This document shows positions 59,557 to 64,000 of a stretch of 64,000 nt of DNA, piece by piece. Below the pieces are notes generated by a model. It was given only the letters and a program-made list of their open reading frames with translations, searched no databases and was not told the origin of the DNA. This DNA is from UBA6136 sp044350805 (lineage in GTDB: Bacteria > Pseudomonadota > Gammaproteobacteria > Methylococcales > Methylococcaceae). Both the position numbers and the translations under genes were made by a program. The number at the start of each line of letters is the position of its first letter. The first letter of the stretch is position 1. The DNA is taken from the NCBI GenBank assembly GCA_044350805.1, contig JBILGU010000001.1:124001-188000 (forward strand), given 5' to 3'.

Positions 59557-60576
59557 ATGGACAGACAACAAATCGTCGATAAATTCATCCGCATTGGCCT
59601 TATCACGGTGACCGCGGTTTACCTTCTGATCCTGGTCGGCGGGATTGTCCGCGCCTCGGGTTCGGGGATGGGTTGCCCTGACTGGCCGACCTGTTTTGGT
59701 CGGCTTGTCCCCCCGACCTCGGAAAGCCAACTGCCGGCGGATTACCACCAACGGTACATTGGGTACGGCGACACGACATTTAACGTCTTAAAGACCTGGA
59801 CCGAATATCTCAATCGTCTGCTCGGCGTTTCCATCGGGATTCTGATTCTGACGACACTGATTCGCTCAATCCCGTTTAGAAAGTTTGCTCCCTCAGTCTT
59901 TTATCTGTCTCTTACGACCTTTCTCATGGTGGGTTTCCAAGGGTGGCTCGGATCGCGCGTTGTGGCCAGCGAGTTAAAGCCCATTCTGATTTCAGCCCAC
60001 ATGATTGTGGCCTTCGTCATCGTTTCCCTTCTGATTCTCTCGGTCTGTCTGGCCGCTCGGCCATGGCTTAGTCGGCAAAACTTTGGTTCATTGAGCCCCC
60101 GCTGGCGTCAGACCCTCAAAATCGCGGTCTTTATGACGCTGATTCAAATCACCATGGGAACGCAGATTCGAGAAGCGGTGGATGGCATTACCAATGCCCA
60201 TCTGATCAGCGAACGATCCGTATGGCGCGATCACTTCCCTATCATCTTCTATGTCCATCGTTCCTTTTCATCAATTATCCTCTTTACCAACCTCTGGCTG
60301 GTTTGGAAGCTTCGAAAATCGACTGTTGCGGGAAACCCTATGCGGATTCCGGCCTACGGCCTTGCGGGACTGATCTTGGTGGCCATTTCAAGCGGGGTGA
60401 GCCTCGATCGGCTGGGATTCCCCGCGGTCGTTCAACCGCTTCATCTGCTGATGGCCAACCTCATCTTCGGAACGCAGTTTTATCTTCTCATGGCGTCGCG
60501 CTTTGCCGGTGTTGCCGACAAAAAAATCGTTCAGGAACAGCTTGATGGTGAGGGAAGGTTCAGGGTTCCGTCGTGA
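59557..60576 (+). CDS. Heme A synthase (COX15/CtaA family)
   Basis: This membrane enzyme oxidises the C8 methyl of heme O to give heme A for aa3-type cytochrome oxidases. The first helix carries LLILVGGIVRASGSGMGCPD and WPTCFG. WTEYLNRLLGVSIGILILTT, GWLGSRVVASELKPILISAH, TLIQITMGTQIREAVDG and HLLMANLIFGTQFYLLMASR contain candidate heme-ligand histidines and the conserved glutamate region. About eight hydrophobic helices are present. I prefer ATG 59557; the longer frame begins at a TTG at 59479 with no ribosome-binding site. No ctaB or oxidase genes are adjacent. The 3' end overlaps the convergent SPOR gene by 46 nt. Confidence 0.9.
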   Translation: MDRQQIVDKFIRIGLITVTAVYLLILVGGIVRASGSGMGCPDWPTCFGRLVPPTSESQLPADYHQRYIGYGDTTFNVLKTWTEYLNRLLGVSIGILILTTLIRSIPFRKFAPSVFYLSLTTFLMVGFQGWLGSRVVASELKPILISAHMIVAFVIVSLLILSVCLAARPWLSRQNFGSLSPRWRQTLKIAVFMTLIQITMGTQIREAVDGITNAHLISERSVWRDHFPIIFYVHRSFSSIILFTNLWLVWKLRKSTVAGNPMRIPAYGLAGLILVAISSGVSLDRLGFPAVVQPLHLLMANLIFGTQFYLLMASRFAGVADKKIVQEQLDGEGRFRVPS

Positions 60577-61238
60577 CCCTTAAGGGTCTGAATGGCCTCA
60601 TCAAACTCCATGATGCTGCCCTGCCAAGGGACCTTGATCCAGAATGACTGGCCCCGGACCATCCGTGGCTTCACCTTGGCATTGATCCCGCGATCTCGAA
60701 ACCCGCTGAGTGCCGCACTGGCCTCCTCCTCCGTGGGATAGAGCCCTAAGGCAATCGATCCCGCCAATGGGCCCTTGTCGAAAAGCCAGCTCTCATAGAA
60801 ACCGCGATTCATAAGAAGTTGACGGTTGGCCAGCGCGCCTTCTCGGGTGGCTGCTTTGGTAAAAAGCACCCAGTACCCCTCAGGGATATCACCGGCCCGA
60901 TTGGTAACTCGGAGATCCTTGGCTAGCGTTCCCAAAACGGCAAGATGGGATTCAGCCTCCTCACGGGTGGCAAAAGGTCCCAGCGACATGCAACCAGATC
61001 GCGGAGGGCTCTGGGCATCATCAGGACCATTCGCAACTCCCTCTTGAACGGGAACTGGATCTGGCTCTGTCGGGAGAAGATCAAACCCCTCCTCTTCCGA
61101 GCCTAGTGAATCCAGAGGATCGATAGAGCTTTGCACTTTGCTCTCGGGACCTTGATTAAAGCCCCAATGATCAAGCCCGTACTTCCATCCGAGGAAGACA
61201 AGATTGACCAGCACCAGCATATAGAAGAGGTATTTCAA
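60531..61238 (-). CDS. SPOR-domain membrane protein
   Basis: This 235-residue protein begins with a transmembrane helix (KYLFYMLVLVNLVFLGWKYG). An acidic Pro-rich linker follows, then a SPOR-like region (SGCMSLGPFATREEAESHLA, GYWVLFTKAATREGALANRQ, GSIALGLYPTEEEASAALSG). SPOR domains bind denuded peptidoglycan glycan strands at division septa. The location downstream of coaX is common in gammaproteobacteria. The role here is unknown. It converges on and overlaps the heme A synthase gene by 46 nt. Confidence 0.82.
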   Translation of the reverse strand: MKYLFYMLVLVNLVFLGWKYGLDHWGFNQGPESKVQSSIDPLDSLGSEEEGFDLLPTEPDPVPVQEGVANGPDDAQSPPRSGCMSLGPFATREEAESHLAVLGTLAKDLRVTNRAGDIPEGYWVLFTKAATREGALANRQLLMNRGFYESWLFDKGPLAGSIALGLYPTEEEASAALSGFRDRGINAKVKPRMVRGQSFWIKVPWQGSIMEFDEAIQTLKGHDGTLNLPSPSSCS

Positions 61239-61430
61239 TTCGTAATCCGGAAATAGACTGCAGCCGACGGTTTCAAGGCGGCAAAATAAAGTTAACCTGA
61301 AGCGCGTGAACTCATGATTGGTCCGTAAGCTCCTTCCACCCCACTAGCAGAGCTTGGCTCAACTGATGGGCAGAGATTCACACGTTTTCTCCATCGCACG
61401 TAAGAAAGAAAACCGTGCGCTTCATCCCCC
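61239..61430. other. Spacer between coaX and the SPOR gene
   Basis: This 192-bp spacer holds an inverted repeat CGCACG (61395-61400) / CGTGCG (61414-61419) just after coaX, without a T-run. I see no tRNA or other RNA gene. Confidence 0.4.
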
Positions 61431-62231
61431 TCAATCACCCTTGGAATCAGGGCCTTGACCGAAGGTCAGGCTCAACGACCTGTCTGCTTTGAGAGTCAAC
61501 CAGAGTCCTTCAAGCACTAGGTCAGGCGCAATATGACACGGGCTACGAAGAAAAGGGCCCATTTTTCCAGCGTCCCCGCCGGTCACAAGGAGGGAAGGCT
61601 CGCGAATCCCCAATCCACCAAGATTGTAAAGCACTCGTTCAACCGCCCCTACAAGACCCAGCAAAGCACCGTTTGCCATACCTTCTTGCGTATCTGCTCC
61701 AGGATCAAGACAATCGTCTCCAATGTCTTGGGCCTCTTGGATTTGATGCGCTCCTTTGACCAAAGCGTTTGCCATCGCCGTCAGTCCCGGAAGGATATAG
61801 CCTCCAACATGGCGTCCATCTGCATTAAGAAGGTCAATGGTACAAGCGCTACCCGCATCAACGATCACGGTCGGAAGTTTGCTTCGCCCTCTGGCCGCAA
61901 CAAGGGCAAGCCAACGATCAACGCCGAGCCTTTCTGGCTCTCGGTAACCGGATGTCACACCAAAGCCCTGATCCTGGGACTTTGCGATGAAGGGCGTCAT
62001 GGACCAATGCCCCTTGATAAAAGCTCTAATGTCGACCTCGAGGCGTTCGCTGGCCACATTGGAAAGGGCGACACCCAGGGGCTTTTCAAGAGAGCCCCAA
62101 GCGGTTTGGATCGAAGGCAGCACAGCCGGTTCTATCGGAAAAGGCGCCCCTGGAAGCAGGCGATCCGCTTCGACCCTTGCCCATTTGATGCGGGTGTTTC
62201 CGACATCAATGAGAAGATAGTATCCAGCCAT
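61431..62231 (-). CDS. coaX: Type III pantothenate kinase
   Basis: CoaX phosphorylates pantothenate in the first step of CoA synthesis. Its phosphate loop is LLIDVGNTRIKWARVEADRL. GVDRWLALVAARGRS, VIVDAGSACTIDLLNADGRH and VGGYILPGLTAMANAL follow, including the catalytic aspartate in VDRW. It has 266 residues. Its ATG overlaps the birA stop (ATGA), the conserved birA-coaX arrangement. Confidence 0.96.
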   Translation of the reverse strand: MAGYYLLIDVGNTRIKWARVEADRLLPGAPFPIEPAVLPSIQTAWGSLEKPLGVALSNVASERLEVDIRAFIKGHWSMTPFIAKSQDQGFGVTSGYREPERLGVDRWLALVAARGRSKLPTVIVDAGSACTIDLLNADGRHVGGYILPGLTAMANALVKGAHQIQEAQDIGDDCLDPGADTQEGMANGALLGLVGAVERVLYNLGGLGIREPSLLVTGGDAGKMGPFLRSPCHIAPDLVLEGLWLTLKADRSLSLTFGQGPDSKGD

Positions 62232-63214
62232 TAGTGAGTGACCCGCAAACGCACTTCCCCCGATGCAAAGGTTCTCCTTCTCCCCCCTTCCTCTTCAAAG
62301 ATCAGAAAGCCCTCCGGTGAAACATCAACCACCTTACCTACAACCTCCGCATCGCCAATGCGGATGGTCGCGGGCTTACCACTATCGCCATGGGTCGCCC
62401 GCCATTCAGGAAGATACGCTGGGAGCCCCTCTTCCGCATAACTTTTAAGAATTTTTAATAGATGGGAGAGAAAACCAGCCACGATGTCATTCCTAAGCCC
62501 CGTCTTTCCCCCAAGAACACGCCGAAGATCCGTCGCCGACTGATCAATTCGAGCTTCGATCTCTGTAGGAAGATCGATATTCAAGCCAACACCGATCACC
62601 ACAGCACACGAGCCATGAGCCTCACCGACGATTTCGATCAGGATGCCCCCAAGCTTGGCCCCTCTCCACAAAAGATCATTGGGCCATTTTAGGGCGACAT
62701 CACTCGCGCCGATGGATTCCAAGGCCCGAGTGAGCCCAACCCCCACGGCAAGACTTAAACCCGCAACCTCACGGGGGTCTTGGAATCGCCAAAGCAAAGA
62801 AAGACAAATTCCTCCCCCGAGCGGCGAGAGCCAACTGCGTCCAATCCGACCGCGGCCCTGCTTCTGGAATTCAGCCAGAACGGCTGTTCCATTGGGCGCT
62901 GTCCCTGAGGCCATTTGCATCAGTGTCGAATTGGTCGACTCAAGAACATTTTCTATGTGCAAAGGTCCCATGAGATCCCGCACAGAAGCGTCCAGTCCGT
63001 TGAGGATCCTCTCGGCATTGAGGAGTTCAATGGGGCGCGTCAGACGATAACCCTTGCCCGGCACCGACACCACTTCGAGACCAAAATTCTCAAGGCGCCT
63101 GACATGCTTCCAGACCCCGGCTCTCGAAATCCCCATCACTTGGGCAATCTCCGTACCCGAGTGAAACCGACCATCGGCCAGAGACTCAATCAGGATCCGA
63201 TCGTAGTTATCCAT
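62231..63214 (-). CDS. birA: Bifunctional biotin ligase/repressor BirA
   Basis: BirA biotinylates the carboxyl-carrier protein and, with its N-terminal winged helix, represses the bio operon. The helix-turn-helix (GTEIAQVMGISRAGVWKHVR) is at residues about 20-40. The ligase domain shows LESTNSTLMQMA, QKQGRGRIGRSWLSPLGGGI (biotin-AMP loop) and LKWPNDLLWRGAKLGGILIE, plus the C-terminal SH3-like domain (VGKVVDVSPEGFLIFEEEGG). It has 327 residues. It follows rarA by 5 bp. Confidence 0.96.
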   Translation of the reverse strand: MDNYDRILIESLADGRFHSGTEIAQVMGISRAGVWKHVRRLENFGLEVVSVPGKGYRLTRPIELLNAERILNGLDASVRDLMGPLHIENVLESTNSTLMQMASGTAPNGTAVLAEFQKQGRGRIGRSWLSPLGGGICLSLLWRFQDPREVAGLSLAVGVGLTRALESIGASDVALKWPNDLLWRGAKLGGILIEIVGEAHGSCAVVIGVGLNIDLPTEIEARIDQSATDLRRVLGGKTGLRNDIVAGFLSHLLKILKSYAEEGLPAYLPEWRATHGDSGKPATIRIGDAEVVGKVVDVSPEGFLIFEEEGGRRRTFASGEVRLRVTH

Positions 63215-63219
63215 GGAGC

Positions 63220-64000
63220 TTAGGACTTGCGATCCAACGCTTTAAGCCGAGCCAATTTCTCTGCGATCTTGATTTCAAGACCCCTCTGAACTGGCTGGTA
63301 GTAAGCGCGCTCAGGCATCGCATCCGGAAAGTAGCGCTCGCCCGCCGCATAGGCATCGGGTTCATCATGGGCATAGCGGTAGTGCTTCCCATAATCCAGA
63401 TTTTTCATGAGGGATGTCGGCGCATTTTTAAGATGCAACGGCACATCCAAGCTCCCAAAATTCGTGGCATCCGCTCTGGCCGCTTTATAAGCCATGTAGA
63501 CCGCATTGCTTTTCGGCGCGGCAGCCAAATAGAGAATCGCCTGCGCCATGGCCAACTCCCCTTCAGGGCTGCCCAGGCGCTCCTGCGCATCCCAAGCATT
63601 AAGGGCTAATTGAAGCGCTCTGGGATCCGCGTTACCTATATCTTCACTGGCAATCCGGACAATCCGCCGAGCAAGGTAGAGGGGATCAATACCGCCATCA
63701 AGCATTCTCGAAAACCAATAAAGGGCCGCATCCGGTGCGCTCCCTCGAACCGACTTATGTAGGGCGGAAATCTGGTTGTAGAAGTCTTCCCCATTTTTAT
63801 CGAACCGACGACTGCTCCCAGCTGACAGAACCTCAGCGACAAGCTCCGGGGGAATGACGCCACCTTGATTTGGCGCAAGATCCAGCGTGATTTCAATCAA
63901 GTTAAGCAAACGACGGGCATCCCCATCCGCGGCTTCAACAAGAAGCTGAATGCTCTCAGGGGAAAGCGTCAGGTCTTGCTCCCCATAGCCTCGGACCGGG
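63220..64000 (-). CDS. rarA: Replication-associated recombination protein RarA/MgsA, C-terminal part (runs off right edge)
   Basis: RarA is an AAA+ ATPase related to clamp loaders that acts at stalled forks. The frame is open to the window edge. About 260 C-terminal residues are present: the lid region (RLLNLIEITLDLAPNQGGVI), then the conserved domain GEDFYNQISALHKSVRGSAP, DAALYWFSRMLDGGIDPLYL, ARRIVRIASEDIGNADPRAL and the tetramerisation domain segment VPLHLKNAPTSLMKNLDYGK, HYRYAHDEPDAYAAGERYFP. The Walker motifs lie beyond the edge. It heads the rarA-birA-coaX run. Confidence 0.95.
   Translation of the reverse strand, partial: PVRGYGEQDLTLSPESIQLLVEAADGDARRLLNLIEITLDLAPNQGGVIPPELVAEVLSAGSSRRFDKNGEDFYNQISALHKSVRGSAPDAALYWFSRMLDGGIDPLYLARRIVRIASEDIGNADPRALQLALNAWDAQERLGSPEGELAMAQAILYLAAAPKSNAVYMAYKAARADATNFGSLDVPLHLKNAPTSLMKNLDYGKHYRYAHDEPDAYAAGERYFPDAMPERAYYQPVQRGLEIKIAEKLARLKALDRKS

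Noticed and set aside
61395..61419. Inverted repeat after coaX considered as a terminator
   Set aside because: The 6-bp stem has a 13-nt loop and no T-run on the minus strand.
1..64000. CRISPR arrays, insertion sequences and rRNA genes
   Set aside because: No regularly spaced repeats, transposase frames with terminal repeats, or rRNA-like conserved stretches were seen on either strand.

Overview
The window is a dense 64-kb chromosomal segment with about 54% G+C by eye. It looks like a free-living, aerobic Gammaproteobacterium, or a close relative near the beta/gamma divide. The pointers are the gene orders mlaFED(B)-murA-hisGDC, kdsD-kdsC-lptCAB-rpoN-hpf-rapZ, pilD-coaE-zapD-yacG, holC-pepA / lptF-lptG and rpoZ-spoT-recG, together with a petABC (cytochrome bc1) operon, SpeA-type arginine decarboxylase and SspB. 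A bc1 complex, a heme A synthase and a substrate-binding protein of the type linked to PQQ-dependent dehydrogenases suggest respiratory metabolism and possibly alcohol oxidation. I cannot name a genus.

Layout. 1-14.5 kb is almost all minus strand: acnB (cut by the left edge), ppk1, msrB, sspB, petCBA, then hisC-hisD-hisG-murA-mlaB-mlaD-mlaE-mlaF. 14.6-19.1 kb holds fba with a strong terminator, a DUF4404 gene, and divergent speE and speA. 19.1-30.4 kb is one long plus-strand run: a beta-hydroxyacid dehydrogenase, a second Mla-like lipid ABC system, KDO synthesis (kdsD, kdsC), LPS export (lptC, lptA, lptB), rpoN, hpf, rapZ and the PQQ-associated binding protein. The next feature is tRNA-Phe.

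Immediately after tRNA-Phe is a 1.75-kb insert bounded by a 47-bp near-perfect repeat of the tRNA 3' half. This is the signature of a small, integrase-less genomic island. It carries one intact secreted-protein gene of unknown family and decayed coding sequence. 32.4-45.2 kb contains fdxA, cysH, yacG, zapD, coaE, pilD, valS, holC, pepA, lptF, lptG, a thioredoxin-fold protein and pgk. 45.3-50.4 kb contains rpoZ, spoT, ridA and recG.

50.4-59.3 kb (minus strand) is the least understood part. It holds a Sel1-repeat lipoprotein, a translationally coupled trio made of two divergent Hsp70-family proteins and a membrane-anchored DUF2760 protein, two small exported proteins, a family 2 glycosyltransferase and purM. 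The right end has a heme A synthase (plus) and the minus-strand run rarA-birA-coaX-SPOR protein, with rarA cut by the right edge.

Themes: envelope biogenesis dominates (two Mla/MCE systems, KDO, five of the seven Lpt components, MurA). Regulatory and stress genes (ppk1, spoT, rpoZ, rpoN, sspB, hpf, rapZ, msrB) are interspersed. Several canonical operon members are missing from their usual places: mlaC, the BolA-family gene before murA, ptsN and sspA. The items most worth following up are the tRNA-Phe island, the twin-Hsp70/DUF2760 cassette, a PPK1 with an N-terminal helix-hairpin-helix domain, and a recG frame separated from ridA only by a single in-frame TGA.
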